Below, piece by piece: positions 15,684 through 25,891 of a DNA stretch of 54,716 nucleotides; the stretch's first letter is position 1, and every line of letters starts with the position of its first letter. Both the position numbers and the translations under genes were made by a program. The notes under the pieces are model-generated. The model made no database searches. It saw only the letters and a list, made by a program, of their open reading frames with translations, and was not told where the DNA came from. Source of the DNA: Myxococcaceae bacterium. GTDB lineage: Bacteria; Myxococcota; Myxococcia; Myxococcales; Myxococcaceae. The stretch lies in assembly GCA_020247085.1 (NCBI GenBank), contig JADCJJ010000075.1, forward strand, positions 1 through 54,716, written 5' to 3'.

Positions 15684-15743
15684 CGCTGGCTTTCTTTCTG
15701 TCCCGGCTTCGTCTACTGGCGTCGCTCCCGCTCCGGAGCGCCC

Positions 15744-17150
15744 ATGGCGAACGCACCCATCACCGTCATCGGAGCCGGGCTCGCCGGCAGTGAGGTTGCC
15801 TACCAGCTCGCGCGGCTGGGCCACGACGTGGTGCTGCGCGAGCAGAAGCCCGTCAAGCGATCGCCGGCGCACCAGAGTGACGGGGTGGCCGAGCTGGTGT
15901 GCTCCAACTCGATGCGCTCGGACAACCCCGAGAGCGCCATCGGCATGCTGCACGCGGAGCTGCGGCGGGTGGGCAGCGTCATCCTCCATTCGGCGGACGC
16001 GCACCGGGTCCCGGCGGGAGACGCGCTGGCGGTCGAGCGGGTGGGTTTCTCGGCCGAGGTGCGGGCGCGCCTCGAGCGGGTGGGGCGCATCACCTTCGTC
16101 CCCGGCGAGGTGACGGCGCTGCCGGAGGGCGACGTGGTGGTGGCCACGGGGCCGCTCACCTCTGACGGGCTCACCGCGGCGCTGTCGGCGTACACCGGTG
16201 AGAAGCTGTATTTCTACGACGCCATCGCGCCCATCGTCGCTGGCGACTCGGTCGACCTCTCCGTTGCGTTCCGCGCGAGCCGCTACGGCAAGGGCGACGG
16301 CGACGACTACCTGAACCTGCCGCTGACGAAGGAGGCGTACACGCAGTTCGTCGCCGAGCTGCGGGCCGGGCAGAAGGTGATGCCGCACGCGTTCGAGGAG
16401 CCGAAGTACTTCGAGGGGTGTCTGCCCATCGAGGTGATGGCCGAGCGCGGAGAGCAGGTGCTGGCGTTCGGGCCGATGAAGCCGGTCGGGCTGGTCGACC
16501 CGCGAACCGGGAAGCGGCCCTGGGCGGTGGTGCAGCTGCGCATGGAGGACCGCGCCGGCACCGCCTGGAACCTCGTCGGGTTCCAGAGCCGGCTGACGTG
16601 GGGTGAGCAGAAGCGCATCTTCGGCATGCTGCCGGGGCTGCAGAATGCCGAGTGGCTGCGCATGGGGCAGATCCACCGCAACACCTTCCTCGACAGTCCG
16701 CGGCTGCTGGCGCCGGACTTGTCGCTCAAGGCGCAGCCCCGGCTGTTCTTCGCCGGGCAGATCACCGGCGTCGAGGGCTACGTCGAGTCGGCGGCGTGCG
16801 GGTACCTGTGCGCGCTGGCGGTGCACGCGCGGCGCACCGGCACGTCATTCTCGCCGCCGCCGGGCGCCACGGCCCTGGGCGCGCTCTACCGCCACGTCAC
16901 CGGCGAGGCGCACCCACCGGGGGCCCCGTACCAGCCGACGAACGTCGTCTTCGCGCTCTTCCCGCCGCTCGAGGGGCGTGTGCACAAAGCGCAGAAGCGG
17001 CAGGCGTATGCCGCGCGGGCTCGGCAGGCCTTCGACGCCTGGGTGCCCCAGGTGCCGCACGAGGTGGCGCCGGCGCCGCAGGTGATGGCCCTCGGCTCCG
17101 AGGTGCCTCACGAGAGCGCTCGGGCGGTCGGACCGCCCGTGATGCCGTGA
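15744..17150 (+). CDS. trmFO: Methylenetetrahydrofolate-tRNA-(uracil-5-)-methyltransferase TrmFO
   Basis: The 468-residue flavoprotein makes 5-methyluridine at position 54 of tRNAs, using methylenetetrahydrofolate. It opens with the FAD-binding motif [20 protein letters not shown] (GxGxxG near residue 10) and the [13 protein letters not shown] block with Cys53. The second conserved cysteine lies in [15 protein letters not shown] near residue 223. [19 protein letters not shown] near residue 335 is the second nucleotide-binding signature. The last 30 or so residues (Pro/Val/Ala-rich, ending VGPPVMP) fall outside the conserved family and run into the repeat block starting at 17117, so the C-terminus may have been lengthened or replaced by repeat sequence. 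The gene lies just after the motor cluster. Confidence 0.95.
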   Translation: MANAPITVIGAGLAGSEVAYQLARLGHDVVLREQKPVKRSPAHQSDGVAELVCSNSMRSDNPESAIGMLHAELRRVGSVILHSADAHRVPAGDALAVERVGFSAEVRARLERVGRITFVPGEVTALPEGDVVVATGPLTSDGLTAALSAYTGEKLYFYDAIAPIVAGDSVDLSVAFRASRYGKGDGDDYLNLPLTKEAYTQFVAELRAGQKVMPHAFEEPKYFEGCLPIEVMAERGEQVLAFGPMKPVGLVDPRTGKRPWAVVQLRMEDRAGTAWNLVGFQSRLTWGEQKRIFGMLPGLQNAEWLRMGQIHRNTFLDSPRLLAPDLSLKAQPRLFFAGQITGVEGYVESAACGYLCALAVHARRTGTSFSPPPGATALGALYRHVTGEAHPPGAPYQPTNVVFALFPPLEGRVHKAQKRQAYAARARQAFDAWVPQVPHEVAPAPQVMALGSEVPHESARAVGPPVMP

Positions 17151-17585
17151 TGGTGGCGCGAGCTGCCCGCGCGGTGCTTCCGGAGCGCGGCTCGCCAAGC
17201 GAGTGGAGCGGCGCAGCGGAGACGCGGGAGCGGCGAGCGCTCCAGCGAGCGGACAGCCCGTGTTCCCGTGATGGTGGCGCGCGCTTCGGCGCTCGGCCGT
17301 ACGGGTTGCCGTGACGTCGGCGCGAGTTCACCGCGCGGTCCTTCCAGCGCGCGGCTCGCCAAGCGCGGAGCGGCGCTGCGGAGATGCGAGAGCTCGGGCG
17401 GTCGGACCGCCCGTGATGCCGTGATGGTGGCGCGCGCTCCGGCCCTCGGCCGTGCGAGTCGGCGTGACGTCGGCGCGAGCTGCCCGCGCGGTCCTTCTGG
17501 AGCGCGGCTCTTTCTGCGCGCGGCCGGCGATGCGGAGGCCAGAGCGGCGAGCGCTCGGGCGGTTGGCCCGCCTGCGTCGCCCTGA
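17117..17585. repeat. Degenerate interspersed repeat block
   Basis: The 17-bp inverted repeat GGGCGGTCGGACCGCCC occurs at 17122 and 17396, with a decayed form at 17557. GTGATGGTGGCGCG recurs at 17147, 17268 and 17421. A second module starting GTGACGTCGGCGCGAG appears near 17311 and 17464, and a GAGCGCGGCTCGCCAAGCG-like module follows in several copies. Spacing is irregular (121-274 bp), so this is a decayed mosaic and not a clean tandem array. The first copy contains the trmFO stop codon. Open frames across it on both strands are repeat translations, not genes. Confidence 0.7.
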
Positions 17586-17637
17586 CGGCGGCAAGACCCC
17601 ACGGCACATCCAGTCTGGCGTGCTGTGGGCCCCCTGC

Positions 17638-17789
17638 GGAGAGGCCGGCCCGAGGGACGAGACGCGCGGCGGCGCGAGGCATGCGCCCTTCCGGCGTTGC
17701 CGTGACGCCCCCTGGGGAGAGGCCGGCCCGAGGGACGAGACGCGCGGCGGCGCTAGGCATGCGCCCTTCCGGCGTTGCCGTGACGCCCC
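17638..17789. repeat. Two tandem copies of a 78-bp unit
   Basis: The unit starts at GGAGAGGCCGGCC (17638) and repeats at 17716. The two copies are almost identical; I see one clear difference (GCGAGG against GCTAGG). The 78-bp length is a multiple of three, and the frame that leads into the lipoprotein gene stays open through both copies, but that stretch lacks protein character. No gene is seen from 17790 to 17985. Confidence 0.75.
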
Positions 17790-17985
17790 GCGCGTTCCGC
17801 CCTCGGTTCGGCCAGGTCGTCGCCCAGGGGCGGTGTCACAGGGCTTCGCTTCACGCCTCGGCGCGCGGGCCGCGCCACCCACCGGCTCGTCCCGGCGGGT
17901 GACTGACGAGAACCCGGCTGCTCCCGCGGGTGTCTCGGCGCCGATGGTTCCCGCCGCCCCCGGAGTGTGGTCTTTAGGCGCCACC

Positions 17986-19662
17986 ATGCTTCACCTGCAC
18001 TCGTCGAGACGCGCACCGTCGATCGTCGTCCTGCTCACGGCGTTGTCGCTCGCCGGGTGCAGCCGGAAGGAGGGCGGCGGCGGCGGTGGGGCTCCGCAAA
18101 AGACGATTCGCGAGCGCATCGTCAAGGAGCCGCGCCAGCCGTCGCTGGGAGTGCGCCGGCTCGAAGGGCAGGCCGTCGACCTGCGGGCCGCGCCGGACGG
18201 GCGCACGCTGACGGCGCTGCTCGACGGTGAGAAGCCTCGCCTCGAGGGCGTGCCGCCCACGATGCGCATCGGCAGCCTCTGGGTGGTGCCGACCGATGAG
18301 CGCCCCCCGGTGAAGGTGGCCAACGGCGCCGTCAACGTGCCCGGCGGGCTCCTGTTCACTGCCGACGGGCGGTTCCTGCTCGCGCTCGGCGCGTACGATC
18401 CCTCGACTCAGTCCGGCGAGCTGCTCGTACAGGACCTGACCGACCTGTCGAAGGAGCGGCAGACCCTCTCGCCGCACGTCACCTACGTGAAGCCGAGCGA
18501 CGACGGGGCGCGCGTGGCCTTCGTGGACGGGGCGGTGCTCTCCGAGGGACCGCTCCCGGCAGGGCCGTTCCGGCAGCTGGCGGGCGAGGTCGCCACCGCC
18601 GAGTTCGCGCCCGACGGCCGGTACCTGTACTTCCGCCGCCGGGCCGTCGCCGGAGGCGGCGTCTACCAGGTGGACTTGCGCGTCGAGAAGCCGACGCCCA
18701 GGCCGTTCGCCGACGCCGTGGGCGAGTACGTCGTCAGCGACGACTCGCAGTGGATCATCGCCATGGCGCGCACCAACCCGCGGCAGTTCGGCTTCGAGCT
18801 CTTCGTCGGCAACACGCGAACGCTCGAGCGCGTGAAGGTGGGCGACGACGTCATGCGCTTCGCCGTCAGCCGCGACGGGAAGTGGCTCGCGCGCATGCAG
18901 CTGCCGCGCTCGGTGTCGGCCAACGCCAGCCACAACGATCTGCAGGTCGGGGAGCTGTGGGTCGGCAAGCTGGGCGAGGCCGGTGGCCGGAAGGTGGGCG
19001 AGAAGGTGCGGGAGTTCGAGTTCACGCGCGACTCCCGGCAGCTGGTCTTCCGCGACAACTTCCAGGTGCTGGCGCTGCTCGGCGGAAAGTTCGACGAGAA
19101 GGTCGGCGATCTCACCGTCGTCGCCCTGCCCGACGGGGCGCCGAAGCTGTTGCAGCGGCGGTCGCCGAACTACCAGGTGTCTCCAGACGGGAGCGCCCTC
19201 GCCTTCACCGCGCGCATCGAGCGCCCCGAGTACTCGCGGCACCTCTTCCTGCTGAAGGACGGGGCCGAGCCGGTGAAGCTGCAGGAGTGGCTGTATGACT
19301 ACGTCTTCAGCCCGTCTGGTGACCGCCTGTACTGGCGCGCGAACTGCACGCGCGAGGGCCGGAGCTGCGACCTCTACGTGCAGGAACTGTCGAAGCCGGG
19401 CGCCGCGAAGGTGAAGGTGGCCGAGAACACCTTCAACTTCAGGCTGTCGGACGACGGCACGCGGGTGCTCACCACGAGCCCGCACATGACGGATGAGCTC
19501 TTCGACGTCAGCGTCACCAACCTCGCCACGGGGCAGACGCGGCGGCTCGACCAGGCCGTCACGCAGCCGGTGTACTTCCTCACGAAGGACGGGACCCGGG
19601 TCGGCTGGGCGGTGGCCGACAAGCAGGCCGCCGGCGTGTACGTCGGCATCGACGTGCCCTGA
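17986..19662 (+). CDS. Lipoprotein with a TolB/WD40-like beta-propeller
   Basis: The frame is open from 17452, but the ATG at 17986 gives a clear lipoprotein signal: SIVVLLTALSLAGC with the lipidation Cys near residue 25, followed by a Gly-rich spacer. The 558-residue product then repeats propeller blades of the PD40 kind: LLFTADGRFLLALGAYD, AEFAPDGRYLYFRRR, FAVSRDGKWLARMQLPR, EFTRDSRQLVFRDNF, QVSPDGSALAFTARI, FSPSGDRLYWRANC, FRLSDDGTRVLTTSP. It probably sits in the periplasm or at the outer membrane and binds a partner. The family function is not established. It ends 29 bp before the XerC gene. Confidence 0.85.
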   Translation: MLHLHSSRRAPSIVVLLTALSLAGCSRKEGGGGGGAPQKTIRERIVKEPRQPSLGVRRLEGQAVDLRAAPDGRTLTALLDGEKPRLEGVPPTMRIGSLWVVPTDERPPVKVANGAVNVPGGLLFTADGRFLLALGAYDPSTQSGELLVQDLTDLSKERQTLSPHVTYVKPSDDGARVAFVDGAVLSEGPLPAGPFRQLAGEVATAEFAPDGRYLYFRRRAVAGGGVYQVDLRVEKPTPRPFADAVGEYVVSDDSQWIIAMARTNPRQFGFELFVGNTRTLERVKVGDDVMRFAVSRDGKWLARMQLPRSVSANASHNDLQVGELWVGKLGEAGGRKVGEKVREFEFTRDSRQLVFRDNFQVLALLGGKFDEKVGDLTVVALPDGAPKLLQRRSPNYQVSPDGSALAFTARIERPEYSRHLFLLKDGAEPVKLQEWLYDYVFSPSGDRLYWRANCTREGRSCDLYVQELSKPGAAKVKVAENTFNFRLSDDGTRVLTTSPHMTDELFDVSVTNLATGQTRRLDQAVTQPVYFLTKDGTRVGWAVADKQAAGVYVGIDVP

Positions 19663-19691
19663 GTTCGCGCGCGGCCCGCACCGGGGCTAGC

Positions 19692-20591
19692 GTGGTGAGC
19701 GTGGACGCGCACGTCGCCGAGTTCCTCAAGCACCTCGAGGTCGCCCGTGCGGCCTCGCCGCACACGCTGAAGGCCTACGCGCAGGACCTCGAGGCGCTGC
19801 AGGCGTACCTGGCCGTGCAGGGCGTGCCGCTGCTGGGGGTGACGCACCTGCACCTGCGCGGCTTCCTCGGGCAGCTGGCGATCGACAAGGCCGCCAGCAC
19901 CCGGGCGCGCCGCCTCGCCGGCGTGAAGGCGTTCTATCGCTACCTCGTGCGCCGCAAGGTGCTGGCGGTGAGCCCGGCCCGGCGGGTGAAGACGCCGAAG
20001 CTTCCGCAGAAGCTGCCGCGGGCGGTGCCGGTGGACGAGGCCTTTGCCCTCATGGAGGCCCCCGACGCCGGCAAGCTGCTCGAGCTCCGCGACCGCGCGA
20101 TGCTCGAGGTGCTGTACGGCGCGGGCCTGCGGGTCAGCGAGCTGTGCGGGCTGTCGTTGGGCGACGTGGACCTCTCGGCGCGCACGGTGCGCGTGCTGGG
20201 CAAGGGGAACAAGGAGCGCCTGGTGCCCCTGCACGACGGCGCCATCGAGGCGCTGTCGCGGTGGCTCGAGCGGCGGGGGGAGCTGCTCGAGAAGCCCCGC
20301 AAGAGGCAGGACCCGTCGGCGATGTTCCTCAACTTCCGGGGCGGCCGCCTCACCACGCGCAGCATGGAGGTGCACCTGCACAAGTACGTGAAGCGGCTCG
20401 GCCTGAACCGCACGTTGACGCCGCACGCGCTGCGCCACTCGTTCGCCACGCACCTGCTGGCGTCGGGGGCCGACGTGCGGTCGATTCAGGAGCTGCTCGG
20501 CCACGCGAGCCTGTCGACGACGCAGCGGTACACGGCGGTGTCCTTCGAGCAGCTGCAGCGCGTCTACGACGGCACGCACCCGCGGGCGTGA
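19692..20591 (+). CDS. xerC: Tyrosine recombinase XerC-type
   Basis: The 299-residue protein has an N-terminal core-binding domain (ASPHTLKAYAQDLEALQAYL) and a catalytic domain with every expected residue: Arg in GAGLRVSEL, Lys in VLGKGNKERLVPL, His-x-x-Arg in TPHALRHSFATH, His in LLGHASLSTTQRY, and that Tyr as the nucleophile. It should resolve chromosome dimers at a dif site with XerD. The GTG at 19692 is followed by further in-frame GTGs, so the exact start is uncertain. No phage or integron signs lie next to it, and its length fits the housekeeping type. It ends in a coupled junction: its TGA overlaps a GTG of the next frame. Confidence 0.93.
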   Translation: MVSVDAHVAEFLKHLEVARAASPHTLKAYAQDLEALQAYLAVQGVPLLGVTHLHLRGFLGQLAIDKAASTRARRLAGVKAFYRYLVRRKVLAVSPARRVKTPKLPQKLPRAVPVDEAFALMEAPDAGKLLELRDRAMLEVLYGAGLRVSELCGLSLGDVDLSARTVRVLGKGNKERLVPLHDGAIEALSRWLERRGELLEKPRKRQDPSAMFLNFRGGRLTTRSMEVHLHKYVKRLGLNRTLTPHALRHSFATHLLASGADVRSIQELLGHASLSTTQRYTAVSFEQLQRVYDGTHPRA

Positions 20592-20602
20592 CGGAGGCCG
20601 CC

Positions 20603-21250
20603 GTGCCGAAGAAGCCAGCTCCCTTCAACAACCCCTTCACCGGCCTCAAGCTCGAGGCGAAGCCCGCGCCGTCGCCGAAGCGCGCGCCAGCGCCCGTACC
20701 GTCGGCGAGGCCGGCGCGGGTCGACGACGACACGGCGCTCTTCCTCGAGAGCGTCGGTGAGGTGGCTCCGGTGAAGGTGAAGGTCGAGCGGGTGGCGCCG
20801 GCGGCTGCGCCCCCGAGGCGCCCCTTCGAGGACGAGGCGGAGTCGCTCGCGCGGCTGGCCGAGCTGGTCTCGGGTGAGGCGACCTTCGAGCTGTCGGGCG
20901 ACGAGGCGTTCGTCGAAGGGGCGGTGCAGGGGTTCGACGAGCGCGTGCGCAAGAAGCTGCGCCGCGGCGACTTCCGGAGCGCGGGGAGCCTCGACCTGCA
21001 CGGCCTCACGAGGGACGAGGCGAAGCGCGCGCTCGAGCGGTTCATCGCCGACGCGAAGGTCGCGGGCCACCGCTGCGTGCGCGTGGTGACGGGCCGCGGG
21101 CTGCACTCCGAGGGCGAGCGCCCGGTCCTCAAGCATGAGGTGCCGGCGTGGCTGACCCGGGGGCGCGCGGGGCGGCAGGTGCTGGCGTTCTGCTCTGCGC
21201 GGCCCGAGGACGGCGGCGACGGCGCGCTCTACGTGCTGCTGCGCCGGTAG
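20603..21250 (+). CDS. Smr-domain protein
   Basis: The 215-residue protein is read from GTG 20603, because GGAGG (20593-20597) lies five bases upstream. An earlier GTG at 20588 overlaps the xerC stop. The first 80 residues are low-complexity and rich in Pro/Ala/Lys (PAPFNNPFTGLKLEAKPAPS). The C-terminal half has the Smr core: SLDLHGLTRDEAKRALERF, HRCVRVVTGRGLHSEG, and RPVLKHEVPAWLTRGRAGRQ. Smr domains are RNA/DNA endonucleases; the LDxHGxT and GxGxHS motifs that mark active members are present. The gene is transcribed with xerC. Its stop is 22 bp before the end of the convergent Imm22-like gene. Confidence 0.88.
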   Translation: MPKKPAPFNNPFTGLKLEAKPAPSPKRAPAPVPSARPARVDDDTALFLESVGEVAPVKVKVERVAPAAAPPRRPFEDEAESLARLAELVSGEATFELSGDEAFVEGAVQGFDERVRKKLRRGDFRSAGSLDLHGLTRDEAKRALERFIADAKVAGHRCVRVVTGRGLHSEGERPVLKHEVPAWLTRGRAGRQVLAFCSARPEDGGDGALYVLLRR

Positions 21251-21271
21251 CGATGGGGCGCGCGCGGGCCG

Positions 21272-21706
21272 TCACGGCGCGGCCCCGTCGGCCCTTCGGC
21301 GGACAAGGCGGACGAGGCGGACGACGCCGAGGGGCTCGAGCCTGAGGCCGTCGAGCTCGAAGGCCGGGCCGAGGGCGCGTACGCCGTAGAACACCACCAC
21401 GGCGTTGCAGGGCGCCGGCAGCCGGGGCGGAAGCGCGAGCGCCAGCGGGCGCGCGAACGATAGGGGGCCGAGCAGCGCCGCGACGTCGTCGGTGGGCGAG
21501 TCGAGCACCCGCAGCTCGCGCACGGCGTCGGCGGCGCCCGGCGTGTCGATGGCGCGCGAGAAGTCAGAGCCCAGCGAATCGCCGTGGCACGACCCGTCGG
21601 GGACGAGGGCGGCCTCGAGCTCCGCTACCGAGGTCGCCCGCCCCACCCAGACCGAGACGTCCAGGGGCGCCGCCTGGCGGAGCGAGGCCGGCGCGTCGGG
21701 GGTCAT
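21272..21706 (-). CDS. Small protein resembling immunity protein 22 (Imm22)
   Basis: The 144-residue protein is read from the ATG at 21706, which has an excellent AGGAGG ribosome-binding site seven bases upstream. The start of the mature fold, [18 protein letters not shown], resembles the Imm22 opening (a VWVG strand followed by a short helix). The tail has [16 protein letters not shown] and [10 protein letters not shown] strands that fit the same fold. Imm22 proteins neutralise toxin domains of polymorphic secretion systems, but no toxin gene is near, so this may be an orphan or a household variant. The resemblance is weak and seen only by eye. It is divergent from hslV with 96 bp between. 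Confidence 0.5.
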   Translation of the reverse strand: MTPDAPASLRQAAPLDVSVWVGRATSVAELEAALVPDGSCHGDSLGSDFSRAIDTPGAADAVRELRVLDSPTDDVAALLGPLSFARPLALALPPRLPAPCNAVVVFYGVRALGPAFELDGLRLEPLGVVRLVRLVRRRADGAAP

Positions 21707-21802
21707 TCGCCGCCTCCTGCCGCGCTCCCCGGCGACGTGGCCGTCGGCCACCTGCCCAGCGGGCGGTGGGCCCGTGCGGGGCGACCTGCTACACCGCCCC
21801 CC

Positions 21803-22321
21803 ATGACGACGATTCTGTGCGTCCGGCGCGATGGAAGGACGGTCATCGGGGGGGACGGCCAGGTGACGCTCGACAAGACGGTGATGAAGGGCAACGCGAA
21901 GAAGGTGCGCCGCCTGGGCGACGGCACCGTGGTGGCGGGGTTCGCGGGTGGCACGGCCGATGCGTTCACCCTCTTCGAGCGCTTCGAGGCCAGGCTGTCG
22001 GAGTTCAAGAAGAACCTTCCGCGGGCCTGCGTCGAGCTCGGGAAGGACTGGCGCACCGACCGCTTCCTCAGGCGCCTCGAGGCGCTGCTGGTGGTGGCCG
22101 ACGCCGAGCGCACCTTCATCCTCTCGGGGGCGGGCGACGTCGTCGAGCCCGAGGCCGGCCTGGCGGCGGTGGGCTCTGGCGGGCCCTTCGCAGCGGCGGC
22201 GGCGCGGGCGCTGCTGGCCCACTCGGCGCTGCCGGCGCGGGCCATCGTCGAGGAGTCATTGCGCATCGCGGCCGACATCGACATCTACACCAACCCGCAC
22301 CTCACCTTCGAGGAGCTGTAG
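21803..22321 (+). CDS. hslV: ATP-dependent protease subunit HslV (ClpQ)
   Basis: The 172-residue protein has [11 protein letters not shown] at its start; removal of Met exposes Thr2, the nucleophile. The [22 protein letters not shown] block follows with its active-site Asp and Lys, and [19 protein letters not shown] and SGAGDVVEP mark the fold. It forms the two-ring proteolytic chamber of the bacterial proteasome-like protease and works with HslU, encoded 4 bp downstream. It degrades unfolded or regulatory proteins. There is no obvious Shine-Dalgarno site before the ATG. The upstream gap to the divergent Imm22-like gene probably holds the promoter. Confidence 0.96.
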   Translation: MTTILCVRRDGRTVIGGDGQVTLDKTVMKGNAKKVRRLGDGTVVAGFAGGTADAFTLFERFEARLSEFKKNLPRACVELGKDWRTDRFLRRLEALLVVADAERTFILSGAGDVVEPEAGLAAVGSGGPFAAAAARALLAHSALPARAIVEESLRIAADIDIYTNPHLTFEEL

Positions 22322-22325
22322 CGCC

Positions 22326-23653
<1,328 letters not shown>

Positions 23654-23657
<4 letters not shown>

Positions 23658-24913
23658 AAGTGAGCGCCGCCATGATCGAAGCCAAGGGCTCCTCTGCCAC
23701 CGTGTCGTCCGCCGCCCCGAGCCGCACCGAGCGGGCCGTCGACAGCGCGAAGCACCACCTGCTGCAGAACTACAAGCAGCAGCCCGTCGTGCTGGTGAGG
23801 GGCGAGGGCGCCTGGGTGTGGGACGCCGAGGGCCGCAGGTACCTCGACCTCATCCAGGGCATCGCCACCTGCGCCCTGGGCCACTGCCACCCGGCGGTGG
23901 TGGCCGCCGCCCGCGCGCAGCTCGAGACGCTCTGGCACGTCTCGAACGTCTTCTACACCGAGCCGCAGCTGCAGCTGGCCGAGCGGCTCACGGCGGCCTT
24001 CGGCGGGCGCGACGCGCGGGCGTTCTTCTGCAACTCGGGCGCCGAGGCGAACGAGGCCCTCATCAAGCTCGCGCGGCGCTACCAACACGAGGTCGCCGGG
24101 CAGCGCGAGCGCAGCGACATCATCACCTTCGAGGGCAGCTTTCACGGGCGCACGCTGGCCACCGTGACGGCGACGGCCCAGCCGAAGTACCAGGCCGGCT
24201 TCGAGCCGCTGCCGCAGGGTTTCCGCTACGCGCCGATGGGCGACCTCGAGGCGGTGAAGCGGCTGGTGGGGCCGACCACGGCGGCCATTCTCATCGAGCC
24301 GATTCAGGGCGAGGGTGGGGTGCGGCCGGCGCCCCCGGGGTTCTTGTCGGCGCTCCGGGCGCTGTGCGACGAGCACGGGCTGCTCCTGCTCATCGACGAG
24401 GTGCAGACGGGCATCGGGCGCACGGGCACGGCTTTCGCGTACCAGCAGCACGGGGTGCAGCCCGACGCCATCTCGCTGGCCAAGTCTCTCGGCAACGGGC
24501 TGCCCATCGGCGCGATGGTGTGCAGCGACGCCGTCGGCAAGGCGCTCCCCTCGGGCACGCACGGTTCGACGTTCGGCGGCAACCCGGTGGCTGCTGCGGC
24601 GGCGGTGGCAACGTGGGACCTCGCGACGACGCCCGAGGCGCTGAAGGCCAACGCTGAGAAGGGTGAGCTGCTGCACCGCCTGGGGCGCGAGCTGCAGGCG
24701 CGCCGCCCGGGGCGGGTGGTGGACGTGCGCGGGCGCGGGCTGCTCTTCGGCATCGAGGTCGACGGCGGGGCCGCCGACGTGGTGGCGCGGTGCAGGCAGA
24801 ACGGTCTGCTCGTCAACCTGGCCGGCGAGAAGACGGTGCGGTTCGCGCCGGCCTTCGTCACCTCCGCGGCGGAGCTGGCCGAGGGGGTGGCGATGTTCGA
24901 GCGTTCACTCTGA
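23654..24913 (+). CDS. Class III PLP aminotransferase, acetylornithine type
   Basis: The 419-residue protein starts at GTG 23654, which overlaps the hslU stop; the in-frame ATG at 23672 (MIEAKGSS) is an alternative. Class III motifs are clear: DLIQGIATCALGHCHPAVV, FFCNSGAEANEALIKLARRY, the Asp of LLLLIDEVQTGIGRTG, and the Schiff-base Lys in ISLAKSLGNGLPIGAM. GSTFGGNPVAAAAA closes the cofactor site. The pattern best fits acetylornithine or succinylornithine aminotransferase (ArgD/AstC), but gamma-aminobutyrate or other omega-aminotransferases cannot be excluded by eye. The N-terminal 30 residues are unusually long and low-complexity. It shares the transcript with hslVU; no arginine-synthesis partner is adjacent. 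Confidence 0.85.
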
Positions 24914-24940
24914 AGGTGCAACCCCAGGGGGCGAGCGGCC

Positions 24941-25879
24941 ATGGCTGAAGGAGAGACGGTCGACATTCCGCAGGAGCGCCAGGCCGAGATCCTGGCGCTC
25001 GAGGCGAAGCTGAAGGCGACGCACTTCGAGGTGCTGGGGCTGGCGCCCGGCGCGACGAGTGAAGAGGTGCGCTCGGCGTTCCACGCGCTGTCGCGCAAGT
25101 TCCACCCTGACCGCTTCCACGGCCGCCAGCTCGGCAGCTTCAAGGGGAAGATCGACGCGGTCTTCAAGCGCCTCATCGAGGCGAACAACGTCCTCACCGA
25201 CGCGGAGAAGCGGCAGAAGTACCTCGACGAGAACCCGGGGCTCCGGGGCTCGGCGGGCGGCGCTGGTGCCCCGAGCGCGGCGCCCGCGGTGAAGACGGCC
25301 GACGAAGAGGCCCGCGACGCCGAGCGCCGGGCCCGCTTCGCGAGGCACCCGTACCTGGCCCGGGCCTCGCGGACGCAGGAGCACATCACCAAGGCGAAGG
25401 CGCACATCGCGAAGCACGAGTACAGCCACGCGTTCTCGCTCCTCAACATCGCCGCGCAGATGGACCCCCAGAACGCCGAGGTGAAGGCGCTGCTGAACGA
25501 CGTGCGGAAGAAGAATGACTCGCAGCGCAGCGAGACCGACCTCAAGCGGGCCGAGGAGTTGGTGAGCCAGGGCAACGACGACCTGGCGCTCCAGGCGCTG
25601 CGCGCCGCCGTGAACGCCAACGCCTCCAACCATGAGGCGGCCTACAAGGCGGCGCTCATCCTCGAGCGGAAGGGCGCCGACGTGAGAGAGATCACCGGCT
25701 ACGCGCAGAAGGCCGTCGACGCGGCGCCTGGCCGGGTCGAGTACCGGGTGCTCCTCGGCCGGCTCCTCGACGCCGCCGGCATGAAGGCCCTCGCCAAGAA
25801 GCACTTCGAAGAGGCCCTCAGGCTCGGACCCGACCACCCGGACGTGAAAAAACACGTCAAGAAGCGCTGGCCGTTCTAA
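24941..25879 (+). CDS. J-domain protein with C-terminal TPRs
   Basis: The 312-residue protein has a J domain at about residues 28-95 (THFEVLGLAPGATSEEVRSA, then the HPD motif in RKFHPDRFHG). An Ala-rich linker follows, then TPR-like helical pairs: EHITKAKAHIAKHEYSHAFS, AEELVSQGNDDLALQALRAA, ALAKKHFEEALRLGPDHP. It lacks the zinc-finger and substrate domains of DnaJ, so it is a class C co-chaperone that probably delivers a particular client to the Hsp70 encoded 12 bp downstream. The protein ends KKRWPF. It begins 27 bp after the aminotransferase gene and is the first of three co-directional genes that look like a specialised chaperone operon. Confidence 0.88.
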   Translation: MAEGETVDIPQERQAEILALEAKLKATHFEVLGLAPGATSEEVRSAFHALSRKFHPDRFHGRQLGSFKGKIDAVFKRLIEANNVLTDAEKRQKYLDENPGLRGSAGGAGAPSAAPAVKTADEEARDAERRARFARHPYLARASRTQEHITKAKAHIAKHEYSHAFSLLNIAAQMDPQNAEVKALLNDVRKKNDSQRSETDLKRAEELVSQGNDDLALQALRAAVNANASNHEAAYKAALILERKGADVREITGYAQKAVDAAPGRVEYRVLLGRLLDAAGMKALAKKHFEEALRLGPDHPDVKKHVKKRWPF

Positions 25880-25891
25880 CCTCCATCCGTC

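Noticed and set aside
15069-16826. A 585-codon frame antisense to trmFO and the motor gene
   Set aside because: It is His/Arg/Gln-rich without a domain, opposite strongly conserved coding sequence.
17452-17985. A long in-frame extension upstream of the propeller lipoprotein
   Set aside because: It reads through the repeat block and the 78-bp tandem units, has no domain, and would bury the lipoprotein signal that begins at 17986.
19692-20591. The XerC-type recombinase as an integrase of a mobile element
   Set aside because: Housekeeping length and motifs, no attachment-site repeats, and a coupled Smr gene downstream; no cargo or phage genes.
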